64,000 nt of DNA, taken from contig BDGG01000008.1 of NCBI GenBank assembly GCA_001949185.1, positions 245,648 to 309,647 on the forward strand. Direction: 5' to 3'. The notes under the pieces were generated by a model. The model was not told where the DNA came from. It did not search any database and saw only the letters and a program-made list of their open reading frames with translations. This DNA is from Ramazzottius varieornatus. Lineage: Eukaryota; Tardigrada; Eutardigrada; Parachela; Ramazzottiidae. The translations under genes were made by a program, and so were the position numbers. Shown one piece after another: positions 32,688 through 45,823 of this stretch (positions within the stretch are counted from its first letter, which is position 1; each line of letters starts with the position of its first letter).

Positions 32688-35600
32688 TCATGCCGCTCCA
32701 ACGTCGGCGCTCGGTATTCTCAAGACGTTCTCCGCCCTTGGATGGTCGTTCCTTTGCTCACTTTGGGCAAAGAGACGGTCGCGTTGGTCCTGCAGCCGTT
32801 TCCTGTTGACAGGAGGCCCTGAACACAAAACAATTCGGTCAATACAAGATTAGTCAGAGATCTGCATCAGTATTTAACCGCAAAATTGGATTGATGATCC
32901 ATTAACTTTCTCTAATTATAGCCCAATCAGTGGGACCAGTAAATGAGCATGACAGTTTGAAGTTCAGAATGACAGAATGTTTACATACCGATGAACGTCA
33001 GGAGGACGGGCAAGAATACTAGACCATGAGCCGCGCCTATGAGGACAATGCTCAAGTACATCCGGAAGTAGTATATCCTGAAGATTTGCGAGTGACTAAA
33101 CGCCAAAACGATGATGCCACCAAACTTCGTCAAGGTTATACCACTTAGAACCTACAAAAGCCATACCGCCATCAGTGAAAAGATCGAGGACGAAGGAGTG
33201 TTAAAGAGACAGCTTACCGAGCTGCCCATGTGCGCAAGAGCATCTTGGGCGCGACCAACACGACCTCCTTGAGTACTGATAGCGAAAGCGCGGACCAGAT
33301 GAGAACAGAACTCTACTGAGATTCCCACACCCTGAGAAACAACAAAGAATGGTTAGACAAGAATGCGGGAGTAGCCCAGGCAAGAGAAGCAAAAACTCTT
33401 ACCATGACTAAGTTGACAAGAGAGATTGCATTGAGATCGATGTTCCACCAGTACATGACCGCCATCAGATCTATCTCAATCATAGCAATGGTCCCCACTA
33501 CCACCACTGCAGAGTACCAATCAAGGCCCAGGAGAATGAAGGTTACAGCGAAGATAGCTGCCAATGAGAAGGTCAGGTTGCCCACGGTCTCCAACACCAC
33601 CGTCAGGTACTGCTCGTAAAACACGTAGAAGACGCTGTACGGGAACACTTTGACGCCCAGCATGGCTGTAATGTTGTCAGCGATGGCATGAGCCTCTTTC
33701 AGGGCGGTGGTATACTCCGCAGATTTCTTCAGGACCGTGTGGTAAGTCGCGAAATGCGAAGCCCCGACTGTCGGCTGAGAACCGTTGTGGGAGACCAACT
33801 CCACGGCACTTCCGTATCTGGCATGTCCACTGTAAGGGGAAAAACATGTCACATTACATTACCGATATACTACAACATATATTACCGACGTGCACAAATT
33901 GTTACCACATTACATCCCGACAATACTGTATTACATGACAATATGACTTACCCTTTTGGACATGCGACTGTCGGGTTGTCCGACAGGAAGAACGGCAGGT
34001 ATTTCATGAAATCCCCTTGGACCGGTCGACTTCTTTCATAAGTGGCATTACAAGGCTCGCACAGTTGTTCTCGGTTAATCTGAGAAGATGGACAGAACTG
34101 GGAGGGATCCGCCTTGAGGACCTGACAGCAAGGGTTCGAGCCCCCTGGCCGAAGCCAGGCTATGTAGTCGTCCAGCCAGGAGGAACCTTTCTGGGCGATC
34201 TTCGTGTAGTTGGATCCAAAAGAGGCCAGCGTGATCTGCGCCATAAGCGACTCTTGATCACATCCCGCAGTTCCACATAGCTTGTTCTGCTGAAGGCGGT
34301 TCGAGTAGTCCATGCCGTCTTCCACTACGAAGTACACCGGCGCACCGACGGAGAGGTACTCTTCCATGTTCGTCATGTAGTCCAGAACATACGAGTCCTG
34401 CCAAACGAAACGCCGTTGTTAACAGATAAGTTCTGCTTTCAACCGACTGATCTGAATTCATGGCAAATTTGATGCGTCGACTAACAAAATATACCAGTCG
34501 TTTACCATCCTGCATACACGACACCGTGGAGATACATTGGCATCCTGGTATGCACGAGTATGAAAGCCCGGCAAACAACTACCGCACACTTTTCATCGAC
34601 CACCAGTTAAGATACACCGGCGCGTTTCGAAATTAGCTTTTCAATATCTCTTTAGTTTGACACTTTTCGCTCTGCAGAGTGCAATTGTTCCATAAAGCGA
34701 TTATTCCCGGTTCTTGGTGAATAGTCAACTTTGAGTTTTGAGGTTTTGCTGTCATGTTTTCTCGGTTGAGAAATTAGGTCTTTCAAGCCTACGGTGAAAC
34801 CACGAGGCCTGTGCTAAACATGCCAACTTGGCACTGGTTTATTACCTCAGGCATGGAGATCTTCTGATCGAAGCCAACATTGATTTTGTTGATCACCGCA
34901 ATGGAAGCCAGGAGCCAGCCCGAGAAGACTAGCAGAACGAGCACACGCACGGCTTTGCTTGTGACGAAGGGCGTGTAGACCCGGCTGACAAATGTGTACA
35001 GAATGTCCGGGGAGTTGTCGGTGCTCTTTTTAGAAAACTTGACGCAGCACAAGAAATCCAGTCGGGAGCTCTGTGTCGGAAGAAGAATCAATATTTAGAT
35101 GGCGTTACGTGAAGGTTAGCCAGCATTTCTGGCCTAAAGAGGAGACAGACGAGAATGAGTGAATGATAAATCGTACCTCTTGCCGCTTGGCGTCCAATGT
35201 CATCAGGCTGACGAAGCAGGAGATTTGCAACAGGAAATCGATAAACACAGCCAGAGCCGCGTATAGCGAGAATATTTTGACAGCTGGCATTGTCGACAAG
35301 GCGCCTGTAAGAAAATACAAATCTCATGAAGTCATCCATTCAGGAACAAAAAAACAGAGACCAAAAACAGAAACACAGTCTTGTATTTTTTAGCTCCATT
35401 TTGTGAATAGTCTGATATTTTTTCTCAAACTTATCAGTTTTTTCATGCTCATTTTTTGTAAGTAGTACACGTGTATCAAATTCTCAATCTGAGCCCGATT
35501 CTCCAAGCTGTCTACGTACATTTTGCTCGCCTGCTGTTTGTTTTGATGACGATAAAGCTAGACAAACTGTCCTACTTGATAACCTGGTAAAAAACTTGGA

Positions 35601-38600
35601 GACAAATTTACATACCGATAAAAAAGCAGCAAGACTCCGATAAACTTGTCAACAGCATACTGGGGCCTACTTTGCCCACCACACGTGCCACTTGATCGTC
35701 GACAGACTCGTGGCTGTCTTGTTGATCGCGCTGGAACGTTTGGACCAGAATGAAGATGTTGTCCACACCGACAGCCAGGACCAGGAAGGGAATGACTTCT
35801 ATGATGATCAGGGTAGCAGGCAGACCGATGTAGCTGTAGAAGCCCACGGAAGCCCCAAAAGACGCAAAGACGATCAGGACACCGGCTAGACCCAGCGTGA
35901 TCTTGGAGTCTATCAGACATCGTTTCCAGTTTCCGTACTGACCAAGTGTCACTGTGATGTAGACGAACATAACAATGTAGCTCAACAAGACGGTCTTGAC
36001 ATCGGCCTGACTTTCCCTGTTGATTTCATCCTCGATGGAACGCTGAAAAGAAACAAGGCGGTATCAGCGATCGCTATCTTGACACTTCGATAGAGAGAAA
36101 ACCGGCAACATGACTCGCGCATAACAGCAAGAGCCTGCATACATCGGCTGATTGTACCAAATAACAGTCGAACTGTATGCAGGTACGTGAACGAATAAAC
36201 CATTGCTGAAAATTGATCTACTGAAGTGCGCGTTATGAACCTGCATACACCAGAACCAGTTAACTGCTGTGGAAAGCGTATGCAAGTTAGAAGATGCGTA
36301 CATTCTTGGCTCCTCCATGTTTCACTTTCCCACGGCGAGACTTTGCTTTACGAAAAGCTTACCTCCATCATGAAGGAGATGGTTATGTTGCTTTGATTGT
36401 AGGCTTTGAGATACTTGATGGCAGCTTCTTCCCACGCCAGCGCTTCGTCAGTCTTGGTCTGATTCAGTGGATTATTGACCGGGAACGTCACGATCAAGGC
36501 CGACGCATTACCATACTTGCCGTCCTCGAAGCCACCAAAGACTACCCAGGGAAAAACAGGAGCGCCAGACACACCCAGACACGGCATGCCCACCAGTTTA
36601 TCCGCGTCCGCTGTCGACGTTGGGTTGTTGGTACAGTACATGATATGATCAATGTACGTAGCGAATCTTTGCAGATGGAAATCGTCCCAGTTCTCCTCAT
36701 TTAGCAGAGACTCGTTACCTATAAAATAAACAGACATGGGTCAATCGACCGGAAGAGATGAGCGCTAAGGTCGTGAGTTGAAAGTACCTTGGAAATACTG
36801 ACTAACGCTCACTGTCGTGCAGTTCTGATTTTGGGGAGCTAACGCTTGGAAACAGACATCTTGAAGAGAGACCGGCCGATACCCTCCAGGTGCTCTCGGA
36901 TCACTGACGTTACCCAAAAGACCCATGATGTCTCTTTCCATTCGAAAGACCTGTAATCAAGCGAAGACATTAATGCCTTCCAGAAACTAATGAACCCCCT
37001 TCAAGTCTTACCTCTTCCAGAAACTCTTTGCGGAAGACTGCACTGTACTGAGTAATGGTGTCCGGACTATCTTCGAAACCCGTCCAGGTGCTGACTGGAG
37101 TAGTGTTAGTCGGTCGGATAATGAGTTGCTCTGTCCTGTAGAATCGGCCAAAGTGCTGGTCGAAGTAGTTCTTCTCGATGCGGGCGCGGCTGACGGGAGA
37201 AGACCACAGCTCGACGGGGTCGGTGGTGACACTGAAGAACATCCAGCCCATACAGCAGACGACTAATAGCAAAGCCGAACCTAGTAGCACGATTATGGGA
37301 TGCTTCGCGCAGAAGAATCCCCAACGGTAGAAAAACTTCTGCAGCAGGTCATCCAAACGCGCTCCGGCTTCCTCGAACTTGCTGTAATCTCCTGCGAAAC
37401 GAAAGAACTTGAATTCATTTGGTCAGTTTTGACGCCATTAGTTTGAAGATATACAGGAGCTCGGCAAACAAACTGGACCAGATCGTCCCCCCAAGTGGCG
37501 CACATTTCCAGCCAGTATTGCTGAAAAGGTGTTCCGCTTGAAAAAACGTGCTGAGGTTTGTTTGCCGAACGCCCATATTCCTCTAAGATATTTCTTTCTC
37601 TATGATCTTTCAATCGGATTTTGAGAGTGGCTTTTGAGAGTGATGTCGATAAGATTGTCATTTTATGGTCATTAAAATCGTTTAAGCGTTCTCAAGTTTG
37701 CTTCATTTACCGGCTGCCATGATGTAATCGACATCTTCCAACGAGCGCGTCGGGCTATCTTTTCGCAAGCTGTTGTTGCTGCTACCAATATTTTGCCGTA
37801 GCCATTTTTGGACCACATAGGCGATGAACAGCGAGCTTAGGCCACAATAGATAAACACACAAATGGCCCACGCACAGTCCACCCCTGCACAACAAAGAAA
37901 CCATAAGACCTGAGTAAGCACAACAAAAGTGAACCATTCCGGCACTCAGACATGCACGTACCGAGAATAAGGCAGACGTTTGGTTCAGCGGGTGGCGGTG
38001 GTCTAGCCGGACACGCTTCAGTGCAGTCCGTGCAGGAACAGGCATCGTGCTCCTCGTCGATGGCTTTGTAACAAGGAGTGGTGGATACAGTCAGAGGAGC
38101 GAAAATCTCGGCGGAACCATTACTGGCACCTCCTGGAAACAAAAAAACACAAGAAGACCGTCAGTTAAGTTGTTGTTCCTGTGCTAGGGAGGCCGAATGA
38201 AAAACCCCAAGAAGTGCTCCACGTATTCACATTAATTTTATTTACGGCACGATCCCTGTATGATGACGTGAAAAGCCACATCAAGGCCGTGCCGTAAGTG
38301 TATCCACCGGAAGTGCTTCTTCGTTCATATGTTTAGGTGAATCTCACCTGTTGAAAGTGTGAAGTTGACAGCGAATGGTGTTCCGGGATTGGTAGGGTTA
38401 CCCAGGAAAGTAAACCACTTGTCCGCGCTGCAGTTCTTTGAGCCGAAAGGAGAGCACATGAGATCCATGACTGGGCCATTGGTACTCGGGTTTAACACTG
38501 ACTTGCAAGAGTTGTACGCCTCTGTTGCGTACTTTGTGTCGAGAAACACCCCAAGTGCTTTCACGTATGTAACATCTGGAAACACAAAGGATGAAGACAC

Positions 38601-39410
38601 GGACGAGGATATTCACTGCCGATGTAATATTATCATTCACTCACTGTCATCACTGACTGCAAATTCTGCCGGGTAAGCAAACGTGCTCTGGATTGGCGAG
38701 CAAGTCATCTCGCAGAAGAGCGTCATGAAGTTCCGTAAACACGAAGGACATCCACCGAGGAGCGTAGTTACCATATCCATCCCGGCTTTTAGCGCCTTCA
38801 GCTGGTTCGTATCACAGCACAAATCCACGACAGATCCATCTAAAAAAGCAAACAAAAAATTCAAAATAATTTCGCTCACGTTCGTGTCTTTATAATTAGC
38901 TTTGTGGATTTTTTCTGCGTCGTTCGATTGGATATACGAGTATAGTACCTTTATTGATCATCGACGGGCACATTTCTTTGAACAGTGAGACGCCACTTCC
39001 GTCGAGCGCTTTTGGTGCTCCATAGTACGGGCAATTGTAGGCACCGTTGGCGCCTTCCGCACACTGGCCATACATGACACAGGATCCATTTGTTGAGTTT
39101 TCCGAGATCGTATTGTACCGTCTAGGTCGAAGCGTAGTCAACGGCGAAGACGGGGACGGAGTCGTTGTTAAAGAAGAAGCAATCGATAAGTTGCCTTCGG
39201 CAGCCGAGAACACCTATCAATAGCAACCAGACAACATTCATTACCAACGGAACATCTGCGCTGACTCACGACAACGCCGAGGAAACTACCAAAAGACCTG
39301 AAACCACTTCGTGCAAAGTTCGAAGTTATACTTACAAATAGATCTTGTGTACAAAATAGGATATATGAGCAGGACAGGCGGAATACCGAGGGGAAATTCA
39401 TCTTCAGCAT
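32688..39410 (-). CDS. NPC1: NPC1 intracellular cholesterol transporter
   Basis: NPC1 exports cholesterol from late endosomes and lysosomes. The gene uses many exons between the start near 39410 and the TGA at 32688. The luminal N-terminal sterol-binding domain is shown by its cysteine pattern: [34 protein letters not shown], then [16 protein letters not shown] Pro-rich linker ([12 protein letters not shown]) and the first transmembrane segments follow. The sterol-sensing domain is recognisable in [40 protein letters not shown] and [18 protein letters not shown]. The final RND-type block includes [19 protein letters not shown]. The N-terminus has a hydrophobic signal segment; the frame is open further upstream, so an earlier ATG is possible. 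Introns hold one family A MITE and three family B palindromes. Confidence 0.97.
34509..34555. repeat. Family B palindrome, diverged, NPC1 intron
   Basis: CCTGCATACACG on the left and GGTATGCACGAG on the right keep only the inner TGCATAC/GTATGCA match. The size is 47 bp. It is the weakest of the five copies. Confidence 0.45.
36134..36183. repeat. Family B palindrome, NPC1 intron
   Basis: CCTGCATACA pairs with TGTATGCAGG across a loop with further partial pairing (CGGCTG with CAGTCG). The flank GGTACGTGAA is shared with the copy in UBA6. Confidence 0.75.
36240..36287. repeat. Family B palindrome, same NPC1 intron
   Basis: AACCTGCATACAC pairs with GCGTATGCAAGTT. It lies only 56 bp from the previous copy, in the same orientation, so two members sit side by side in one intron. 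Confidence 0.7.
37461..37568. mobile_element. MITE family A copy, NPC1 intron (best-preserved ends)
   Basis: The terminal inverted repeats are perfect over 13 bp: TCGGCAAACAAAC and GTTTGTTTGCCGA. The core CCAAGTGGCGCAC is present on the left; the right counterpart is diverged. Total length 108 bp. It encodes no protein and so depends on other elements for movement, if it still moves. Confidence 0.85.
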
Positions 39411-40526
39411 AAACGTCTCAAAATCCGGTTGGGAAAAATTCCGAAAAATATTCCGTAGGCTCTTTGAACTCTGAGTATCACAGTGGGAAGAAAGAAGACC
39501 AATTCGGCTGTTCCGCGGTAGCGAGTATAGAGGAATAGATCTCCAGACGGGATACTCGCTAAATAAACAAACAAACAAGGCTGTCGGTTCACTCAATCAA
39601 ACACAGCGCTAGAAGGTCGGATGACGAAGGGTTGAAAATGGCCGCACGGAACTCCCATCCTCTTCCGTTTGAGTTCAATCGTGCCCTGAACAAAAGCATG
39701 CAGTCATCTGTAGACAACGTACGATGGCAGGTGGGTCGTCAAATCGTCCAAAGTCCGGGATAAAAGTCTAATGTTGCCAAGAACCACACAGCAGAAGCCA
39801 GAATGGACTCTTGTATGCGGAGGAAGAAACATCAACAAATTTCTACGCCTATACAGGTGGGCGGCGCCTCGGATTCCAACGCGCAACATCAGATCTTGTT
39901 CCAGCCAATTGCGGGCCGCGGGATCTGTGGGGTAGCTCAATTAATCAACTGTTACCTACGCATGGCTTCTGGCGTGTCACGGCCTTGTTTCACTGTTGAG
40001 TCATACCTCACACCACACCATGACGCATACAAGGTCACGTAACGTCATTAGGCAAACTGTAGGTGGCGCGGTTCCACGAGGCCACGACCACACCCAGTGA
40101 CAAAAACACGGCATGTGAAAAACTTGCATATAAGCTAGCAGATGCAACTCAACCGGAACATCGTCAGACAGCTCTGTGCGTCCCTCTCTTCCTGAGAACA
40201 ACAATGCGATCCCAATCTTGCCTGCATACTTCCAGCAAGACGCTAATCAGTTCGTTCGATCCTTATCGTTCTCCTCCAAACTTGCGCCACGCTGCTGCAT
40301 GATAATGCACGTGGAAAACTGCATCGATCGATCAATCACTTTTTCGTTCCAGACTTTACTATTAACCATGTTTAGCCTATCCAAACGAGATAAGATTTCT
40401 AAAATCAACACGGACGAGACTTATCAGCAGAATTCGTGTAAGCCACCTGAAATAAAAATCAAAAGCCACTGTAAAAAGCAAACACAGTTTACTCTTCAAA
40501 CTGTTCACAGTAATCCAGTGGTCAGT
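39411..40526. other. NPC1-UBA6 intergenic region
   Basis: About 1.1 kb between the NPC1 start and the UBA6 stop. It should hold the NPC1 promoter and any upstream noncoding exon. Short frames on both strands show no recognisable protein. Confidence 0.5.
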
Positions 40527-43500
40527 TTATTTCTGCGCAGGTCGGAAGTAATATCGAACCGGCGGCCAGATGACCATATTCTCTTCTCCATCCATAGTCT
40601 CGTCATCGTCACCCATGTCCACCGACAGGTCGATATAGTCTTCTTCCTCCGGGAGATCGAGGTACTTCTTAAACGGCTCAGCCAGGCGGTTCTTGTGTCC
40701 AGGCATGAAGGGCATGTACACCATCTTTGAACCTTGGAGAATCGTACTGACGTCGCGATGGTACTTGTCCTTCACGGCCTCCACAAAATTCTGCATGGTG
40801 AAGTCCATATCACCATTGACGCTCCACTGGTCCCACAACGATACGGTAATTCCACCGGGCAGTACGGTCTTCTTTGCTTCACCGGGCTCCGAAAAGTAGA
40901 TCACTAAAAGGAAACCTAATATAATCTCGAAAGTTATATGGGATGTCGCTAAATGACTTAAGCAGTGATGCAAACTTGTTTCGAAAACTATGATACGTGC
41001 GCCACTTTAGTGAACCATCATAATCTTCCATATTTCTGCTCTGAAACTTCTTGAAAATTTCATTTAGTCGGTAAAAAGACCAGTCTAGCATTTCGTTCTA
41101 CAATGTACGTCAGGTATTTACCGGGTAAGGCCAGATTCAAGAAAGTGTTCTTATAGCGAGTCAGAACACTGCTATCCAACAGGTGTTTCCTTTCCGGTGT
41201 CATCTTGTTTAGATCTTGTGCCAGCTTTATCAGTTCCAGAGTGGCCAGTCCCGACACACAGGCGGTCGTGGTGGCGATTGCCGGTACGATTCTACCAGCA
41301 ATGCGCTTGACGTGGGTACGGTTAGACCCGTCGATGCGGTACATCGCTGCTCGTAGATTAGCTGCCGCGTATATGAAGTCAATGTGGAAATTGGCATCAT
41401 CGTCCTTTTCGAAGGACTCGGGATGCATCGACATAGTGTCAGTCGCTGAGAAATCACCCCGTTCTAATGATGACTGAAGGAGATCAGCTAGTCGATGAGC
41501 CTCTTCGGCACTGTGAGAAAGGGACTGGTTCGTCGTGGGCGCTGTGGTGGCGGTAACCGAAGCTACTTCCTTCCCCCTGTAACCAAAACGAAATTGAATT
41601 AACACTAAAGACTAATAGACCTTAGTCATCTTACGAACAACGAGCTATGGTGAGCTTATCGCTTCTGAACGTAATCGGAAGCTCGACAAAAAAAGAAGCG
41701 CAATCTTTTGCAACCTGCATACCACTCTTCACGTACACCAGCGCAATCACATGTATGCAGGTGCATGAAAGACTGACTCATTTTGGAGAAGGCCGTCCGC
41801 ATTCAAATTTTCGGAAGAAAACGTTATCAAAAGGGATCAGTTTGAACGAAATCAGAGCGGAAAATTTACTGGAAGCGAAAATACAAGTGTAAGCGTACTT
41901 TGGGACGAAGCTAGGAATATGGACCTTCGCCACAAGGGTTTTCAGTTTCTCCATGGTCAGATCCGACGTGCTGACAGGAACATTGTAGATGTGAGCGTAG
42001 AGAGCTGTAGCTGAACGAATGAAATCCATGTGAAGCTTGTTCTCCGGGTCAAACATGACAGGAATGGGAGCCCGTTTCGGAGCAGTCCAGAACCTGATTC
42101 CGCCCTCGAGAACATGATCTTCGGGGAACATGTACAGAAGCTGCAGAGCTTTGAAAGTGAAATACTTCTCGAACTTCATTCGCGCCATCTTAACCACATC
42201 CTACAAAACGAAACATTCGATATTTATGATGTGATCTCCCTGTGACTACCTTGTCATCGCAAATGCATACCTGGAGCGACTTTGGCTGGGCGCTGATAAG
42301 CTTGTACACTATAGCCACGTTTTCCAAATGACTCTTCTTCTGCAGTGCTTGGAGGACTTGACCAGTGCTTGGACCATGTAGATTCCAGAATGTATTGAAT
42401 ACCTATTGGCATAAAACACATGGGTCACCGACAGGCACAGTAAATGGGACACAGTGAACGAGATCAATGAAACTTCGCTCACTTCCGGTTTCATCGAAAA
42501 GGATGATTGGAACTTTTCTCGTGCCCACTCGATGCAATGCTCGATCAAAGCCGGAAACGATTTCAAGGTGCAGTAAGGAATTGAGTCACCGGCATTCTCT
42601 GCTGGATCCCGCTGAGTACCGTAACTCTAAGAGACAAAAGAAGAAAAACATTAAACAGCTCAAAGTTTTGATTGGAATTGATGGGTAAACATCAAGCTAC
42701 GTACTTCGGTGAGAAATGGTACGACGACCTGTACGTGTCCTTTGGTACTCAGGGTTCCAGAGTCCAGCAGGGGTTTGCAGTTTGTGACACATCTACTGTC
42801 CATGTATATGCGAGCTTGAACGTTGTCCAGCGCGTTCACCACGATATGCTGATTATGATAAAATTCATCGTTGAAGGGAGTCTTCTGTGTGGCTGGAGAA
42901 ACTCGGAACAGGTACGCAGTCACTTGCATATCTGGATTGATACACTTCACCCGGTCAGCTGCCATCTCACTTTTTGACTTTCCGATGTGCTCCGGTCGGA
43001 ACAGAAACTGACGATTGAGATTACTGTCAAAACACGTATTTTATTTATTTATACGGTTACTTACGTCATCAAAGATTTAGAGTTTTCGGCTATTTTCCCT
43101 ATAACGTTCGGGAACTCGGAAGACAAACTCGACAAGGCTCCTTGTGCAAATGGCGCACGATCTTACCCAATAATACTGATAAGGTGCGTCGGTTGGGAGA
43201 ACCATCATGTCGAGTTTGATCGCCGCGCTCTCAGTTTTTTCTAATTTAATATTTGTCCAACCTTTTCTCTATGCGGTCGTCGTCCGTGATGGTCACCATT
43301 CCCTTACTTCCACAGCCGACTCCGATCAAAGCCAGGTTCTTTAGTGTTTCACAGCCTATGGCTCCGCAACCGACCATGAAGACCTTCAGGTTCTTCAGCT
43401 GTTCGAGAGTTTTGTCTCCTATGCACGCCCGAATTCCGTCATATCGGTCATCGAGAATCGAAACCGTGGAGTCTTGTGAGTAGATGTCGCGAGCGTCTAG

Positions 43501-45177
43501 ATGCAGCCATTGTCTGAGAGGCGTCCACTTGCACGTCAGAGCCTTCATGGCTTCCTATACACACAGAATTCATTGCGTTCCGAGTACATGAATTCGTCCA
43601 CGGCGCCAACGTCAAACTGAAAACCTATAAATATAAAAGTACCTGTGCCAACACCCCACCCATGGTGGCAACCAAAGGGTTCAGCTGTCCAGAGGACGCC
43701 CGAATAGCAGCTTGCAGGAACTTCTCATCGAAGTCAGTCAGCTCCTGGTCTTGTGCCGCTTGTTTAGCGAGCTGTATTGCTTCGCTGACTTCAGCGAGAT
43801 CTTGAGGATCTGAAAAGAATCAGTTAGTTGAGAATTACCTGTAAGCAACCAGGCAAAGATACATTGTAGCAAAGCTTACTTGGAAGTCTGGAGTACTTTT
43901 CCTCGAACTGCATCAAGGCGATCCAGCTAACATGACATTCTTTCGCTGCGTTGAACCGAGCGAGATCGCAGTCTAGTAGAGCAGGTTTGCGTATGGAATC
44001 TTCGAGGGAGTGAAAGCTGACAGTCTTTGGCTTGGGTGCTTGCTTAGCGATACCCCCTTGCTCATGTGGGGAGAATTTAGTAGTATCTCCGATAGCAAAG
44101 GAAAGCGGGGAAACCACCTTATTCACCACGAACACTCGGCCATTCAGTTCTGTCATGCCCCGTACATCTTTAAACTCTACCAAATCACCCTCTTCCAAAT
44201 GATGCATGTATCCTTCCAGACAAGTGACTTCACCTTGTTCCGTCTAACGGAAACCATAATTATGGTAACCAACAACAAACAAAAATCTGGGATCTAGGCA
44301 AACAAACTCGACAAAGTGCTTTTCCAAGTGGCGCAAGTTTTCACCCAATAAGGCTGCAGACGTGCGCGGCTTGGGGAAAGTACCTTGCTGAATTCGTTAG
44401 ACGAGTCCGCCTGAGCTCCTGCTTCAAAACAAGGATTTCTTGCCTGTGTTACGTGCCCAATTAGAAGTTCGCGACTTTCTTCCGGACTTGGATCATGTAC
44501 CAGGAACTCGTCTCCAAAGTCGCAGAAGCCGGTGACGAAGATGCCGAACGCGTCGCCCGTAATAAACGGAATTTTGTGGGACCGTAGCTGCCTGTTGAGA
44601 GCGATGCGACTGGCCAAGGCGATTTCAGTCGCAATGACACAGTTGAACTGGCCATGCAGCGACTTCAATCCTTCAGGGGAGGTGGCATCTCCATCGAAGA
44701 TTTCGACAGTGACGCCAGGATTCAGTTCACGAAGCTTTCCGATACAGGCGTCGACTCGTGATACGCGCTTCTTGACATCCTCTTCTGTAATGTAGAAATT
44801 ACCGGACAAGTCCAACCATCTCGCCGGCTGGTTATCCCATAGACTGACTTTCTTGACTCCCCCCAGGATCTGCAAATACATGGTAATCGCGATTAACGGA
44901 TTTTTCCCGTTCGGATGTATTAAGATTGAACACTTACCAAATTCTTCGCGATTTCCACGCCAAGTCCACCGAGCCCAAGGATAAGGACAGATGCTCTGTG
45001 CATCCGTTTCATGGCTTCATCACCGAGAACATAACGTTGACGGCTGTAGAGAGAGTCGTCAATTTCCACGCTGGGTTGACGCCGGAATGATCCTTTCGTT
45101 TCTCCCTCCGACGCGGTGGAGAGATGACGGCCCAGACCGTTGTGTCGCTTTCCATCTTTGACGTGCTCGTCCTCCAT
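40527..45177 (-). CDS. UBA6: Ubiquitin-activating enzyme E1, UBA6 type
   Basis: UBA6 activates ubiquitin (and FAT10 in vertebrates) and charges UBE2Z. The protein starts with MEDEHVKDG at 45177. The inactive adenylation half has [16 protein letters not shown] and [15 protein letters not shown]. The active half has [20 protein letters not shown] and [20 protein letters not shown]. The catalytic cysteine (near 42572) is in [20 protein letters not shown]. This sequence and the following [12 protein letters not shown] resemble UBA6 more than UBA1, which has a different Cys-domain lead. [20 protein letters not shown] precedes the C-terminal ubiquitin-fold domain, which ends in [12 protein letters not shown]. 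Exons are short, and at least two introns contain family A MITEs and one a family B palindrome. Confidence 0.92.
41714..41761. repeat. Family B palindrome, UBA6 intron
   Basis: CCTGCATACC on the left and TGTATGCAGG on the right enclose 28 bp. The right flank GTGCATGAAAG resembles the flank of the NPC1 copy at 36134, suggesting the repeat unit extends past the palindrome. Confidence 0.7.
43118..43224. mobile_element. MITE family A copy, UBA6 intron
   Basis: GACAAACTCGACA on the left faces TGTCGAGTTTGATC on the right. The core CAAATGGCGCACGATC is followed by CCCAATAATACTGATAAGG, a stretch shared with the next copy. Confidence 0.75.
44295..44380. mobile_element. MITE family A copy, truncated, fills a UBA6 intron
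   Basis: It has the left end TAGGCAAACAAACTCGACAA and core CCAAGTGGCGCA, then CACCCAATAAGGCTG and the right core CGTGCGCGGCTTGG. The right terminus is missing. The intron's 5' splice site lies 3 bp from where the similarity stops, so the element makes up most of this roughly 140-bp intron. Confidence 0.75.
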
Positions 45178-45823
45178 CGTGTCCCTTCTTCAGCAGCCTA
45201 CAGACAAGGTGGGAGAGAGATATCCAGGACTCTTCAGCTTCGCAAGAACGCCACACCTATCAAATGACGAGAAAACAGAGAAAAATTTAATCTTCAAAGA
45301 ATAAAGATTCAAAAATATGCTGATTCACGGCTTAGATGACATACAGTAACATAATTAACATCACATAACCTGGCATGACATGACTGTTTTAGTCGCGGTC
45401 GCCTCCTTTTCCTTGTTAATCTAGTTTCCGTCTTGACCCCCTGAAAGTACGTAATTCACAGACATACCAGTGATGGTGGAAACATCTTAACGCAGCGGAA
45501 AACAACGTAGTACAGTAGCAGAGAAGAAGGCAAAACGAAGGCAGTTCGACAAAGTGGTCAGTTTCGAACTTCTCTGAGATGGAGACTCACTTCCGTGTGG
45601 GCACATATCGTTCTAGTTTGCAAAGGCTTCGGAAAACAAAAACGTAGTATGACTGTACTAAAAACTAACAACTTAAAGTCTACTGTCAATGCAACTAACT
45701 ATACCGAAGTATGTGAGAAGTGCTGAACGAAATAAAATGCGGTAAAACGTAATACTACGGGCGAACGCCAGCGAAAGCCGAAAGTGGCCAGATTATGAGC
45801 TTCAAGGAATCACCAGATACAAG
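45178..45823. other. UBA6-KANSL2 intergenic region
   Basis: Holds the UBA6 promoter and the 3' untranslated region of the KANSL2-like gene. AT-rich, with no supported gene. Confidence 0.5.

Noticed and set aside
34125-34160. GGTTCGAGCCCC, resembling a tRNA T-arm
   Set aside because: It lies inside an NPC1 exon and encodes conserved residues; no acceptor or anticodon stem surrounds it.
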